A stretch of DNA of 64,000 nt from assembly GCF_010093815.1 (NCBI RefSeq), contig NW_022985549.1, positions 2,257,494-2,321,493 of the forward strand, given 5' to 3'. Positions 23,734-35,600 of the stretch are shown here, in pieces. The notes below the pieces were generated by a model, which was given only the letters and a program-made list of their open reading frames with translations, made no database searches and was not told the DNA's origin. The position numbers were made by a program, and so were the translations under genes. How positions within the stretch are numbered: the stretch's first letter is position 1; every line of letters begins with the position of its first letter. Source of the DNA: Pseudovirgaria hyperparasitica. Lineage: Eukaryota > Ascomycota > Dothideomycetes > Acrospermales > Acrospermaceae.

Positions 23734-24214
23734 GTTGTGTATTCTTGAGGTTCATAGAGTGAGCTTCGTGCATGATATGATGAGACGAGGAGATGTTGCC
23801 TGGAAGGACAACAGTTCGTATGTTTTAGTGGCATCACAGAAAAGCAGGCTTATGATTCGCTAGATCCGGACTAGCGTTTCAAGCAAGTTTCTAATTTTGG
23901 CTTGTGCACCCGAGCGGGGTGGGGCCTTTCCAGTCAGCCGCAATGGGATTGGCTCCACTCCTATAAATACAACCAACACTAGTTCTCACTATGCTTTACA
24001 GCTTATGGAGGTTAAATTACGATGACTGCGCTGCGAGGAGAGAAGTTCTATCGCTGTTGCCGTCTCTCGGGTTGATACATTCGGGAGATCCAATCACTGT
24101 GCTGGAAGGGACGTTGGTTGCAGGCTGCAGCTTACTTTGCCGTACTGCGACTGTATATACTCAACGGTCACATTCTCTCATTTCGTTCCTACTATCAAAC
24201 TTGGAAACAAAGCG
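23734..24214. other. Divergent promoter region
   Basis: About 480 bp between two divergent genes. A short CCTATAAATACAA motif near 23958-23970 resembles a TATA element for the plus-strand gene. No other feature is seen. Confidence 0.4.
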
Positions 24215-25047
24215 ATGGCTGGAAATTCGCGAGCGATGTTGTTGCTCTTCTCTCTCTTGCTCCTCATCATCTCAGTCCTCTGCTTGTCCCTGAAATCAGC
24301 AGCCATCAATAGGTACAACACTACCACTGATCATGGACACAGCACAAGCAGCGTCCGTCTTGAGAAAGAGTTTCCGGGTCAAGACCTTCCTCTAGCGAAT
24401 TATCCAGCTGAGCTAGGCCTAAGTACATCCAACGCTCTCTTTACTGCTGCAGGCACAAGCTTAGTATCTGCTTTGGTTGTTTTCTTACTATCTGTTCGGT
24501 CTATGGTCAAACGGAAAGCGCTTCAGGTATTTTAACCTTCAAGAACTGTCTTTCACGTGTAAATATTAACCATCCAAAGCTTGTATGGTACCAGCGCAGA
24601 GCACTGACATTCGCTTTCGCTGCGAATACCATAATCGTGCTCGCTGTATGCATCTTTGTTTTCGTTCAACACAGCAAATCTGCATCCTTCTCTCTCAACT
24701 ATCGCAACTTAAATAACGATTTCGGATCTGGTGGTGTATACAACGGCGGACTCTTCGATCTCGAGGCATGGGCATGCGGTGTTGCGGATCTGGCCTCGTT
24801 CCAAGGCTATGATTGGGGTTTGAAGGACCAGTGTATGCTGGAGAGTGGCAGTCGGGCGTGCTCACTTCTTCTGGTTGTATTCGCTGCGATTGTTGCGGGG
24901 TGTGTATGGTGGGATACAAGGTACGGGAATATGGTGATCACGAATTGGAAAGGTATAGATACGGATGAGGAGTTGAGCTATGAACTATGTCGTGGGACTT
25001 TTGAGATGAGGGGAATGAAGTTTGAGGAGGATGATCACAAGGGGTAG
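24215..25047 (+). CDS. Four-helix membrane protein of unknown function
   Basis: Two exons (24215-24526 and 24580-25047) are joined in phase 0 across a 53-nt intron (GTATTT donor, AAAG acceptor), giving 259 aa. Hydrophobic segments lie at about residues 8-27 (MLLLFSLLLLIISVLCLSLK), 73-92 (TAAGTSLVSALVVFLLSVRS), 115-133 (FAFAANTIIVLAVCIFVFV) and 200-218 (CSLLLVVFAAIVAGCVWW). The large loop between helices 3 and 4 contains two cysteines and an FDLEAWACGVADL segment, as in claudin-like or SUR7-like fungal tetraspan proteins, but no signature confirms that. The C-terminal tail is short and acidic. The exon join is confirmed by continuous hydrophobic coding on both sides. Confidence 0.75.
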
Positions 25048-25581
25048 AAGTGGCACGGTGGTTAAGGGTTTACAGTCTGAGCATCCTTAAGTATTGACAT
25101 ATCATATACCACTTTTATCACTGTCTAGTCGTGCTTTGCTAATAGGATTTATCTCAGGCTAAAAAAGAGCAAGTCAATATGCAAGCTTATTACACGAGAC
25201 CGGAACCTTATCCACAGGGGGACTGGGATTGCTTGTGGGTAATTTGTTTGCGACAATAATTGTATGGACTAGGACCAGATAGTCGAATTGCGTGTAGATC
25301 AGATATCCAAGTAATGTAGGATCTCTCACTTCAAATGTGGATCTGACAGAACACGATGTGATCAAAGTACTTGCTTCACGTACCAATACAAGTAAACGAA
25401 CGAATACAATTTCAAAACAGGTATGCTTAAACTAAGCCAGAATTTGCTACAGAACCGTCTAATTCACGCCACCCAATATCCATCTCCGTACCACACAGCC
25501 ATGAAGCTTGATAGAAGCCAGCTACCCCATATTCTGTTAACACGTCCACAAAGCTACGACCGTGCCAACATCTCATGCCCC
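25048..25581. other. Convergent intergenic region
   Basis: About 530 bp of 3' flank between convergent genes, AT-rich. No gene is visible. Confidence 0.4.
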
Positions 25582-26662
25582 TCACGCCGCCTTTCCAGGC
25601 CCAAACGAGATGACAATGCTATATTCATAGCTCTTCGACGCATTCTCAGGCGTCATAATCGTGACCTTCGAAACAGTAAGGTCGCCCAGTTCAGAGCGAT
25701 AGTCCTTCAGCATCTGATACGCGCGCGCAACATGCGTCTGCGCCGCCATAAGCTGGAAAGCCGCCACCTCGTCCGGATTAGTAGACTTGGGATCCAAGCT
25801 CAAGTCCTTGGTCTTGTCGGCGCCCATCTTATCGAATGCGGCGCGGATCGCGACCGTGGACTCGAGCACGATGCCGCTGCTGTCTGTGGTGGGGATGGGC
25901 TGCACGTTGTCGTGTGCCATGTACTTGAGGCCCTTGGGGTTGCCGGCGGCGCGCCAGTTGCTCATGACCATGGAGGTCCAGCGCAGGTTGGGGTTTGGGT
26001 CATGGTCGTTGCCAAAGCTGCCCTTGACAATTATGGCGCCCTGGGCGGGGTCTTCGTAGGTGGTGAGGATCTCGTCGTTGGCGTCTTTCTTGGTGATGCG
26101 GTCGCCGCGCCAGGGGATGTTGACGTTAATGGGGAAGGTGGCTAGGTATTTCTCGTCGATGGGCTTGTCGTGGAGGGTGCCCTGGCCCTTGTAGCCGGCA
26201 GCGTCGAGGGTTGTAAGGTCGCTGATGTTTGTGTTAGATGAGCCGTATGAGAGGGTGTGTGGTGCTGTCTTACCCCTTGTTGCCCCCGTTGTTCTTGATA
26301 GCGTCCTCCAGGTCGGTAATCATCTTCGCACCCTTAGCCCGCTGGGCTTCCAGCTTGGCATCGTCAAACTTGATGCTCTTGCCATCGGCGACGTTGCCCC
26401 AAGACAAAGCCGGAGAGCTCGGTATGTCAGGGGAACTGGAAGGATCCCTGAAGGGGTTCGAAGGTGTATCCGAGTCTGGACTGTGGGACGGATCGCGAAA
26501 AGGATCTTTGGGAGGGTCTGGAACCTTTCCAGGTGAGATTCCTCGAGCGTCCAGAGAGTTGCAGGTCGTAAGATCTGCGTCTCTACAAACAGCACGTCCG
26601 TTGGCAAGAGGCAGGCTGCTCGCGAGGAGTGCGAGAAGAGATACAACCACGCTTGGACGCAT
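25582..26662 (-). CDS. Secreted protein of unknown function, 342 aa
   Basis: Two exons (26274-26662 and 25582-26221) are joined in phase 2 across a 52-nt intron (GTAAGA donor, ATCAG acceptor). The start MRPSVVVSLLALLASSLPLANG is a clear signal peptide, probably cut after NGRA. A proline/aspartate-rich spacer follows (PDPPKDPFRDPSHSPDSD with a second related unit SNPFRDPSSSPDIP). The main domain has WRGDRITKKDANDE, WTSMVMSNWRAAGNPKGLKY and a C-terminal VSKVTIMTPENASKSY segment. I do not recognise the family; it resembles small secreted fungal hypotheticals. Only two cysteines appear in the mature N-terminus, so it is not a typical cysteine-rich effector. Confidence 0.8.
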
Positions 26663-28167
26663 GTTGAGCAGTGAGTAGAAGGCGAATAAATGAGAAGATT
26701 TATGATAGAAATGATGCTTAAGGTGATGAGGCTTGCCAATGGAAGACTTTCTTGGGACAAAGTTGTCGTTATATACACCACCTCAATCGTTCTTTGGGGA
26801 GATATTTTAAGGCGCAACAGGCTTGCTTGATCCCAAGGTTCTTGAAGCTATGTTGTGATTATTCTAGATGGATGATGCAACATCGTCTTCCAATTGCCGT
26901 TTCACGGAACGTTGGACTTGTTGGAGTGGAGTGATCATGAATAGATGGCGGCAATGTATCACTGCCCGTGCGAGGCATACAAAGTTGCTGCTGACTTCGT
27001 TCCAAGCCTCCACCGTCTGTCAGATTGGATCATTGAGGAGCTATAAATGTAGGGACTATGAAACAATCGAGCAGTAAAGAATAGAACTGCTGCGACACTC
27101 ACAGTGGAGCCATATCGTCGGATACCCCTGAGGTACAATGGAGGTTGGTTTTATCATATTGTTATTATCGACGGGAAGGGATAACACTATCCATGTACCC
27201 ATCCTAAACGGTACAGCTGTAGTCAGGGACCAGGTCTTGGTCAGGGCTCAAGCAAGCCACTAGATTCTGACATTGCCTGTTTGTATCTCACCCAACAATG
27301 CCTGTTGAGTTACTGTTCTTTTATCACCGTTGGTGGGAGAATAAGCAAATGATATGAGTCTAGATCGATACGACCAATTCATAGTTCCTCGAAGATTCTT
27401 TCCGGCAGGGTTTTGCTTTGTCGTGATCACATGTGGACAATATTGCATGTTTGTCTTTGATGATGACACTAAATCTATCCTCTAGCCTTCGATTATCGAA
27501 CCTGTATGCCTAGAATATGAATGACTACGTACATAGCACTCTCTATTGTTAGTTATAATGCATGGTATCTGTAGATAATCGGCGCCAACCGGTTGGAGGT
27601 CCATGCATGGTTGCCTTCATTAGTAGGCCCGACAAAGTGGACATCTATTGACGAATCATATAGTACAAATTTAGGCTCAAAAGAGATGCGGACGGCGCAT
27701 CCTTTGCTTTTTCAAACATCGTCGAATCATACATGAGATGAGTTTTCAGGCTATCATTGGGCATCTACCTCACACATCCTTGCAAGCCCGTTATGCGGGC
27801 CGATACGGATCGTCTATGCAAGCCACAGTCGATGCTTACAAGGCTAATACATGTCATTGGAACAAAGTTTCCAGGCCTGGAAACACTAGTGCCGCAGAAT
27901 CAAAGCACTCCAACTTCTTATGTCAGTGTGGAATTTGCATCCTTCAGTTGGGTCAAATTTAGAGATCCAGAGAGTAGAGAAAGTTGGACAAGATGAGTAG
28001 ACACTGTCCTGAGGGCAAGTGGCATCGTATAAAGACTCTGTGATGTCTGTAGTTTATCGTTAACAACAATTACACTATCACTTTCACCAGCAGTGTTATC
28101 CACGTGCTTGCATCTTTCCAGAACCAATTTCTACAAATCCCATACTCTTCATTCTCGCATCTTCTCG
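26663..28167. other. Divergent intergenic region
   Basis: About 1.5 kb between two divergently transcribed secreted-protein genes. Small open frames on both strands lack any motif. Nothing else is recognisable. Confidence 0.4.
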
Positions 28168-29354
28168 ATGGCTGGCGCAATTGGCTTTGCCCTTGATTTG
28201 GCTGGAGTGATCCTCCCTTTCGCTCTAACCAACCCTCCTGATGTTCCTCCAATGGCCAAAACCAATATTCAGATCATCCTTGGTGATGGAGAAAGCACAT
28301 CCACCGCCGGCGGAGACTGCCCTCACATCGCCTTGTGGGACGATGACGGCAACCGAATTGGCCAATACCATCCAAAGTCCTGCGATATAAAGCAGGGTAA
28401 CGTGGGTAACTTCGTGGTCGAGCACTCGCAGACGACACCAAAGTACTCCCAAGCCGACCCCTACTACGTCATGGTATCACAGCTATCCGATGATGCCATT
28501 TGCGTAGCCTCCATCGCCGTCCAGGGAACAAAGATCTCCGGGTCGTTCTTCGGGGACACTGGGTGCGTCCAGAACGGTGCACTACTGTAGAAGATTGATA
28601 GTTAACACATAACAGGTACATGTGCGGCCAATCCTGGTACGCCTCAGAAAATCGCATCGGCAGCGATTTCACCAACCCCCGTTGTGTCTGGCTGGATGGC
28701 AATCATGACAACGGCATCAACGCACGCGCCATAAGCTTCCATCTGAATGATATGCAACCCAACCAAGAGAAGATGAGCCAGTACATGAGCAACCAAGACA
28801 CACTCTGCAAGTCTAGTCCGCGCTTCTCATTCTGGGGTAATCTCTTGCCCGACGGTATCCCGCCCTTTTTCTCGCCGCCCTTGACATACAAGGACGGCAA
28901 TGGCGCCGATACCGATCTGTCCAAAGTCATCGATGACCCTAAGAACCCAGTCGACAAGGGCGTGTATCTGCACCAAGGTGAAAGCCACAGACTTGCACGG
29001 TCGCGAACTCCAAAAACCACGCGCCGCAACGTCAGGGGCTGGAACCATAACCCGGACCACCTGGTTGTCTCGGATCAGGTCACTAGCTCGGCTAGGGAGC
29101 TCTGTACCCACCCGAACTCATATGGCTGGGACATAGTTTCAACAAAGGAGAACCTGTTCTGCGATATGGAGCACAAGAAGCTTTATCCGCTGTGCAGCAA
29201 CGCGGTCACTGATGGCTGTTTCGACTTAGATGCGAAAACACTGCGAGGGCATTTGAATGCCAGAAGTGATGATACGGTAAAGATGAGGTACGGTAGAAGC
29301 TATGCATCGACAGCGCATTGGAAGGAGCCTAAGCAAGAGGACAATGGTAACTAG
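28168..29354 (+). CDS. Secreted fungal hypothetical protein, 377 aa
   Basis: Two exons (28168-28562 and 28616-29354) are joined in phase 2 across a 53-nt intron (GTGCGT donor, AACAG acceptor), restoring FFGDTGYMCGQSWYASENRIG. The N-terminus MAGAIGFALDLAGVILPFAL is hydrophobic and could be a signal sequence. The first half has IQIILGDGESTSTAGGDCPHIALWDDDG, IGQYHPKSC and DDAICVASIAVQGTK. This pattern recurs in filamentous-fungal secreted hypotheticals and suggests a beta-sandwich ending in the conserved GD-x-GY-x-CG-x-WY block. Cysteines are spread evenly and could pair. The C-terminal half (residues about 160-377) is less regular. No enzyme signature was found. Confidence 0.8.
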
Positions 29355-29730
29355 AGGGGTGTCGTGAGAGATCGATTGTTCGAGTTCATGCACTTGGAGC
29401 GCAGCATTGCGAGGATGTTCAGACTGTAGTCGTTTGCATTGGATGACTTTCGTACTTTATAGAGTGTTATTTTTTTTGGCTTGTGATATGCTTTGGGAGT
29501 CAATTCAAAGAATGTTCTTCGACCGAACTGCTCAAGCCCCTGAAATAGTGACAGGTTTGTATCTGTCTTGGTCAGCTATCTGACCTTTGACGATGATAGA
29601 ATGATTGGCAGGCTACCTATGAGGACCCGTCGAAAGACTTCAGAACCAAAGATGTGAAGGTCATCGTGCTTGGTTTTTGTTGGTCTTCATGCGATAAGTT
29701 GCGTGTCATTGAGCACATGGAGCACATCTG
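29355..29730. other. Convergent 3' intergenic region
   Basis: About 375 bp between convergent stops. A T-rich run (TTATTTTTTTTGG near 29467-29480) may serve 3' processing. No gene is seen. Confidence 0.4.
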
Positions 29731-30020
29731 TCATTCTTTTCGCTGGGGGGACGTGATCTCATCACCGTCTCTGTCTCTGTCGACCCTCACGACCCTCGGT
29801 ACCATCATCTTTAACTTCTCCTTGTCCTGTTCGGTCGGAACCATGCCAAATTTCTCTTCAATGGCGTCCGAGAAAACCAATCCCAGACCAGCGTAGCCTA
29901 TAACGCCTACGCCGAGCAGCAGACGGTGCTTGGAGGAGAGCCCGCGATATTTCCTTCACTGTGATCAGCTATCGTGTGTGCGATGACGGTAATAGTTACT
30001 CACTGCCACCAGTACGACAT
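29731..30020 (-). CDS. Small single-pass membrane protein, 79 aa
   Basis: A 17-nt first exon (30004-30020, MSYWWQ) joins a second exon (29731-29953) across a 50-nt intron (GTGAGT donor, GAAG acceptor), phase 2. The protein continues KYRGLSSKHRLLLGVGVIGYAGLGLVFSDAIEEKF, then GMVPTEQDKEKLKMMVPRVV, and ends in a charged tail. One hydrophobic helix (about residues 17-34) follows a short basic-aromatic N-terminus. This layout is typical of small inner-membrane mitochondrial proteins and of tiny fungal ORFs that gene finders miss. I infer a mitochondrial or ER membrane location; the function is unknown. The start lies about 450 bp from the divergently transcribed GH47 gene. Confidence 0.75.
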
Positions 30021-30473
30021 ACTGGAATGAAAAGGAAAGACAGTAAGTGAGCAAAGAAGTGACGTCGGAAGAAGCGCGTACTGAAGCTTCCAACATCTGG
30101 TACCTTAGCGGCAACAACTCCGACGAACCTTGGGGCGGATCTGATGCTTGGCGATATTCAGGGTCTTTCGGGAGTCTTCACAGACCGGAAATCTGTCCCT
30201 TCTCCTTTGGCAACCAATTCACTCAGCACAATCTCAAACTCCTCGCACATATTCCGCAAAGCTGTCTCTTCGTAGCAGCACCAACCTGCCTCCCGAATAT
30301 CCTGTTTCGCGTCCGGCGTAGACGGGTTGAGTGTTGTCTGGTAGCTGTGCCAATTGGCGCTCGACCATGAGCACCATCTGAAGCTCAAACTCCTCTCCTT
30401 AAGCTCAAACTTAACGAACTCGATGATCGATCCCGTTTGATTTGCGCCGTAGCTGCACGACGTTCGACCAGAT
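30021..30473. other. Divergent promoter region
   Basis: About 450 bp between the 79-aa membrane protein gene and the GH47 gene. Open frames on both strands span it but lack motifs; it is most likely a shared promoter. Confidence 0.4.
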
Positions 30474-32180
30474 ATGCCACCCGGGTTTCGTCGATCCTCG
30501 AGCTGGAAGCGCAACCCGACCCATATCTTCAAATTCATTGCCGCAGCCTTCGTTCTCTTCTTCTACTTCATATTCACCGTCTTCGGAGAAAGTCCGCATG
30601 CACCTCGCAATGGTGCTAGGATACAATGGGACGGGTTCATCAATGGCACGGGTGTGGTGGATGAACCGAGGGCGGCGCGAGTCGTTGAAGCCATGAAACA
30701 TACATTCTGGACGTACAAGGAGCACGCATGGGGTGCTGATATGATCCTACCAGTCTCTGGGCATAAGAGCAATAAACGAGGTGGTTGGGGTGCAACAATA
30801 GTCGATTCAGCAAGCACGTTGGCAATCATGGAACTATGGGAAGAGCTGGAGCTTGCTGTGAACCACATAATCGAAGGAATCGATTTTACGAAAACCGACG
30901 ACTTGGTGGATCCTTTCGAGACTACCATTCGTCATCTCGGAGGAATGGTGTCTGTGGTGGATCTGTGGGACGCAGGCATAATACCTAAAAAGGTCATTTC
31001 CAGAGAGAAACGCGACAAAATAGTCAAACAAGCTGTGATACTCGGCCAGAAATTAGGACCAGCCTACGACTCCCCAACAGGCCTGCCCTGGCCACGGGTT
31101 GACTTCATGACCAGCAAAGGAGTTCCAGATCCTCGCCAGGAAGAGTTGCAAGAGGATGGAAAACCTCGATACGCGCATCCCACCATTGGTCCAGCCCGCG
31201 CAGGCTCAAACATCCTCGAAAACCGCGTCCTCAGTCGCCTCACACACAACCCGATCTACTTCCAGAACTCGACTCTCGCCTGGTCCCCGCTCGTATGGAC
31301 CAAATTCTACGCCCCAGCCAGGGGCATGGTCAGCGGCCCAATCGACATCCAGACTGGCGAGCCAGTAGGCCGCCAACACCACTGGGACGGCGGACACGAC
31401 AGCTACTACGAATACCTCCTCAAAATCACGCTTCTCACGCCACAAGACCGCTACACGCCAATGTACAAGAAGCAATGGGAGCGCGCCGTACACTCCCTGC
31501 GTGATAACCTCGCCTCGCGCAACCGCCCCTCCGCCACATACATGACCCAACACCTTTTCCTCGGCAAGCGCGACGACGACCTCGACATCAACACGCAATC
31601 CCAGCTCGCCTGCTTCGCCGCCGGCAACATCCTCCTCGGCGGCGCACACCTGCAAAAGCCCTCCTTCATCGCCCTCGGCAAAGCCCTCGTCGAAGCATGC
31701 CACCACACCTACGCATCCACCCCAACCAGCATCGGCCCCGAGAAATGGGCCTGGAGCCCAAAATTCGGCGTCCGCGACGCCACCGTCACCCCCGAGACTG
31801 AGCGCCAGCAGGCAGAGTGGGCAAACGCCGGCTTCTGGGCCATCAACCCATCCTTCCGCCTGCGGCCCGAATACGTCGAGAGTCTGTTCTACGCATGGCG
31901 CATCACCGGCGAGGCGCGCTATCGCGAGTGGGCGTGGGACGCCTTCGTTGCTATCGAGACGCATTGTAAAGCGCGCTACGGATACGCAGGCTTGAAGGAC
32001 GTCATGGTTGCTTCGTCTGCGGACGGCGCGCGCGACGAGGCGCAGATGGACGAGAGCGAGAGCTTCTGGCATGCGGAGACGCTGAAGTACTTCTGGCTGA
32101 TATTTGCCGACTCGCGTGTTGCGAGCTTGGATCGCTGGGTGTTTAGCACCGAGGGCCATTTGTTCAGGATGATTCGTTGA
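30474..32180 (+). CDS. GH47 class I alpha-1,2-mannosidase-like protein
   Basis: A single exon of 568 aa. It is a type II membrane protein: a short basic cytoplasmic start (MPPGFRRSSSWKRNP), then a hydrophobic anchor FIAAAFVLFFYFIFTVF (about residues 21-37), then a lumenal GH47 (alpha/alpha)7 domain. Family landmarks are HTFWTYKEHAWGADMILPVSG, IVDSASTLAIMELWEE, WDGGHDSYYEYLLK, FRLRPEYVESLFYAWRITG, SESFWHAETLKYFWL and the C-terminal FSTEGHLFR with its calcium-binding Thr. Members trim mannose from N-glycans in the ER or Golgi. The family block WGHDELxPVS reads WGADMILPVS here, so the position usually held by the catalytic Glu appears to be Met. This may be a paralogue with altered activity. Confidence 0.9.
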   Translation: MPPGFRRSSSWKRNPTHIFKFIAAAFVLFFYFIFTVFGESPHAPRNGARIQWDGFINGTGVVDEPRAARVVEAMKHTFWTYKEHAWGADMILPVSGHKSNKRGGWGATIVDSASTLAIMELWEELELAVNHIIEGIDFTKTDDLVDPFETTIRHLGGMVSVVDLWDAGIIPKKVISREKRDKIVKQAVILGQKLGPAYDSPTGLPWPRVDFMTSKGVPDPRQEELQEDGKPRYAHPTIGPARAGSNILENRVLSRLTHNPIYFQNSTLAWSPLVWTKFYAPARGMVSGPIDIQTGEPVGRQHHWDGGHDSYYEYLLKITLLTPQDRYTPMYKKQWERAVHSLRDNLASRNRPSATYMTQHLFLGKRDDDLDINTQSQLACFAAGNILLGGAHLQKPSFIALGKALVEACHHTYASTPTSIGPEKWAWSPKFGVRDATVTPETERQQAEWANAGFWAINPSFRLRPEYVESLFYAWRITGEARYREWAWDAFVAIETHCKARYGYAGLKDVMVASSADGARDEAQMDESESFWHAETLKYFWLIFADSRVASLDRWVFSTEGHLFRMIR

Positions 32181-32602
32181 ACGAGCATTACGTTTTTGTG
32201 GATGCTGGAGATGCCATCATTCTTGTATGATGGCCAGGGAAGAGGAGAGATACGATACCCCTCATATTGCGGTGTTACGGAGTTGGAATTGTAAAATGAT
32301 ACTAAGGGAAATATAAGAATTGATTCTACGCATGAACGCGTCACATAGCATCACCACTTTGAGACGTATAACAAGCTTAGTCTCTGGAGGACATCATTGG
32401 AAAAAAAAGAGGATATATGTATATATATGCCAAGACTAGCTATTCTATGCATATGCATCCCAGTACGCTTACCCATACAACCCAATCATCCATCCGTGCA
32501 TCCATGATCAGACTCCTCAGACTCGCTCAAGTGCACAGAAACAATGAAACGCTGATAAAATCTTGAAGAAAAAAAAATATGCACTGCCAACGACCACGCT
32601 TT
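32181..32602. other. Convergent 3' intergenic region
   Basis: About 420 bp between convergent stop codons. It contains AT-rich stretches (ATATATGTATATATATG near 32412-32428). No gene is visible. Confidence 0.4.
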
Positions 32603-35600
32603 TCACCGCCACGCCTGAATCCCCGCCCACGGATCTTGTTGACTGCCCTGGCCCTGGCCGCTCTGCCTCGTTTGGTGATGCGTATAGCCTCCTGGGCCAT
32701 TCGGGTAGTTCTGTGCCTGCATGGCAGAGTAGTCTTGCTGAGGTGGGGGACCAGGGGGTGGGGGTGGAGGCACGTATCCTTGAGGCATGCCGGGATATTG
32801 CTGGTGCTGGACTTGCTGGTGCTGGTGCTGCTGATGCTGATGCTGATGCTGATGCTGATGCTGATGCTGTTGCTGCTGGTGGGGCTGCGGTGTGGAGCTC
32901 TGGTATCCCGTGTATGGCTGGTGTTGTTGTGCGTGCGGAGGGGCATTGAAGTATTGCTGGGTAGGAGGAGGGGACACAGGGCCGTATGCGTTTGGGTTGT
33001 AGGGCTCACGTTGCTGGTACGATTCGCGCCGAGGGGGTTGATGCTGAACCGGGTTGTATGAGCCATTTGAAAACGTAGCGCCCGGAGGGGGTGACTGCAT
33101 AGGCTGGCCGTACTGAGTGGTTGTTTGAGGAGCACCGGGGTTGTAGCGGGGTGATGGCGTAGGTTGATAGGCTGAGTTGTAGGTAGGGATATTTTGTAAG
33201 TTTGGAGGTCGTGGCGTTTGTTTTGGTTTGAGCGGCGATTGAGGCGGCTCCATGGACATTCGCTGCATGAGCTCTTCGATCCGTTTTCGTTCTTGGTCTG
33301 CTTGAGCACTGCCTTGGCTTGCTTTCGCGTTCTCGATCGATGATAGCAACTGTCCACCTTCGGATCTACGATTGTTGACGAAGGTCTCGACGTTCTTTTG
33401 AAGACTTTCGACAGTCTCCTTCATCTCCGTGTAGAATGCTTGTGCCCTCATTAGACCTTGTATGAGATCATTGAAGGCTTGGAAAGTTTTGCGATATTTG
33501 CTCATCACGGAATTCCGCTGCCGCGAGAACGCCTCATACTTGGTTTGCTCTGACCGTACACGTTTGTCTTGTAGAAGATCATTGTATGTTGAAGTTAGCT
33601 CCTTAAGAACAAACGTTTGTTTGTGATTTGCTTGAGAGATGCGGTTTTGCAGCGGTCTGAACTTCTCGAGTTCGACTTTGAAGATCTGGTTCTCCTGGCC
33701 AGTAGCCTTCTTATTGAGGATGAGAACGTTGGAGATATCGTCAGTGTGGACCTGGTGAAGGTCAGTGGAAAGCACGCGCAGGCTAGGTCAAAACTACACA
33801 CCTTTTCTTTCAGATCCTTCAAATTAGACGCACGCTCTCTTTTGATCAAACTCAACTTCCGCATGAGCTCCTCAACCTTGTGTATTTGCTCAGCCACACT
33901 CGGTCCCCCTTCGAAATCATCATCCAGAAGGCTCCCTTCAACGCCAATTGCAGGGCTCCCGACCCCTTTCCCTTTCCCTCTCGAGGCTCCTGCTTTGATC
34001 AATGCCCTTTGGTATAAGACATCTGCCTCGTCTACCTCACCAGCGGACCGCATTTCGTCGAAATCAGACTCATATTGTCTGAATGTGCTGTAAAGCTGCG
34101 CATCACTTGTACTCGCCTCTTCGACGGCTCCTCGGTAATTCCTTATGTCGCTCCGTAGTGTCGCTGTAAGTCGTGAGCTTGGCTGCTGAGACCACTCTGC
34201 GCCGTATTTCGATCTCATCTTCTCGCATACGCTTTCCTCCATATCCAATTGCTTTTGACTTGTATCTAAGAGACCCGATATTTGCGACTTGTCTGACTGG
34301 AGTTGATCGAATGCGCCTGTAAAAGGTTGGTGACCTGCGAGCTCTTCGCACCACCGCCTGAACTCGCTATCAACGATCTGATCTTGATCCATGCCCCCCT
34401 TTAAGATATTCAGGCTTTCTGGTAGTTTCAAGTAATCAAGACTTGCAGCCATCTCATCGTTGGCAATCTCAACCCGTTCGCTTTCCGCTCGAATGAGCTT
34501 GGCTTTTTCTTCATCGTACATACTTGCTTGTTCAGTCACAGACATAGGCACAATTTTCTGAAAGATATCTGGGCCTATAATGCGCTGGATATCTTGCCCT
34601 TGATATAGTTCGCTGACTGGTATTGCTTTTGCCGCTGGGAGCTTCGGTATTGATGGTAGTGTTGCCTCGGCTGGTACGACCGCGTGGTATATGAAGTCGT
34701 TGTCCTTGGTAAACTCTTGAAGCTTCTCTTGAACGTTTGCTAGGTGCTTTTTTGTCATCTCCGCTAGTAATTGCCCAGTCTCAGAGCTCAAATTTGCGTT
34801 TGCAGGTACAGAACTGGGAAACGAGCAGGCTATTTTACTGGCTTCTCGTGCTTCAGCCTCAGCGACCTGCAATCGACATATCGCTACTCCATGAGAATTC
34901 GCATCGTTATCTGCTATAGCTTGGTAATAATGGGCCATCGATACCATATATTTTGTCTTGATCTGTATATTCGCTTGTCAGCCATACGCCACGTTAGACC
35001 TCTGGAGACCAGTAGACGTACCTGGACGACTTGATACCACACTTTTTCAAAGACAGCTTTCGTGACGTTCTCCTGAACACCCTCTTGAGCTTGTCCATAT
35101 AGATACGATGCTTGACTGGCGAGTTTCGCCAGAAGCCCAACTTTCTTGCCATCTGCGACTTGCTTTTCAAGGAAAACCTCTTGTCCTTGCGCCAGCATGA
35201 TAGCGATAAGCGTCTTTACAGTTTCTCGGCTTAGATCGGTTGACGGTGCGTGAAGGAAGTTCTCGTTGATATAGGTAAACATCCCAGCAGACGCTTGGAA
35301 AGAGTGGTATGCAGTCTTTAATCCTGTATCTTCATATCTATTCTGAAGTGCCGCATGGCATGACAGTACGGCGGATATGTTGAATATTATGGAAGCCTTT
35401 TCATACGCCAGGGAGTATTGAGAGGTAGGTTTATGCGTGAATGCGTCGAACCTGCATGCTTGGTCAGCACCATGCAATAATAATGGGTACAGACATAGTA
35501 TCATGCTCACCAAGTGAATTGTATCTTGATATGGTTTTCATCCACGGGAAATCTGAGGTCCAATAGCTCCAGTTGCCCATAGTATCTGTACAACAGGTCT

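Noticed and set aside
25423-26145. 240-aa plus-strand frame
   Set aside because: Antisense shadow of the secreted protein's second exon.
31206-32159. 317-aa minus-strand open frame
   Set aside because: It lies opposite the GH47 gene; its composition (Val/Glu/Ala-rich without motifs) is that of an antisense shadow of GC-rich coding DNA.
32527-33357. 276-aa minus-strand open frame
   Set aside because: It is a second register of the Bro1 Pro/Gln-rich tail and follows its repeat pattern.
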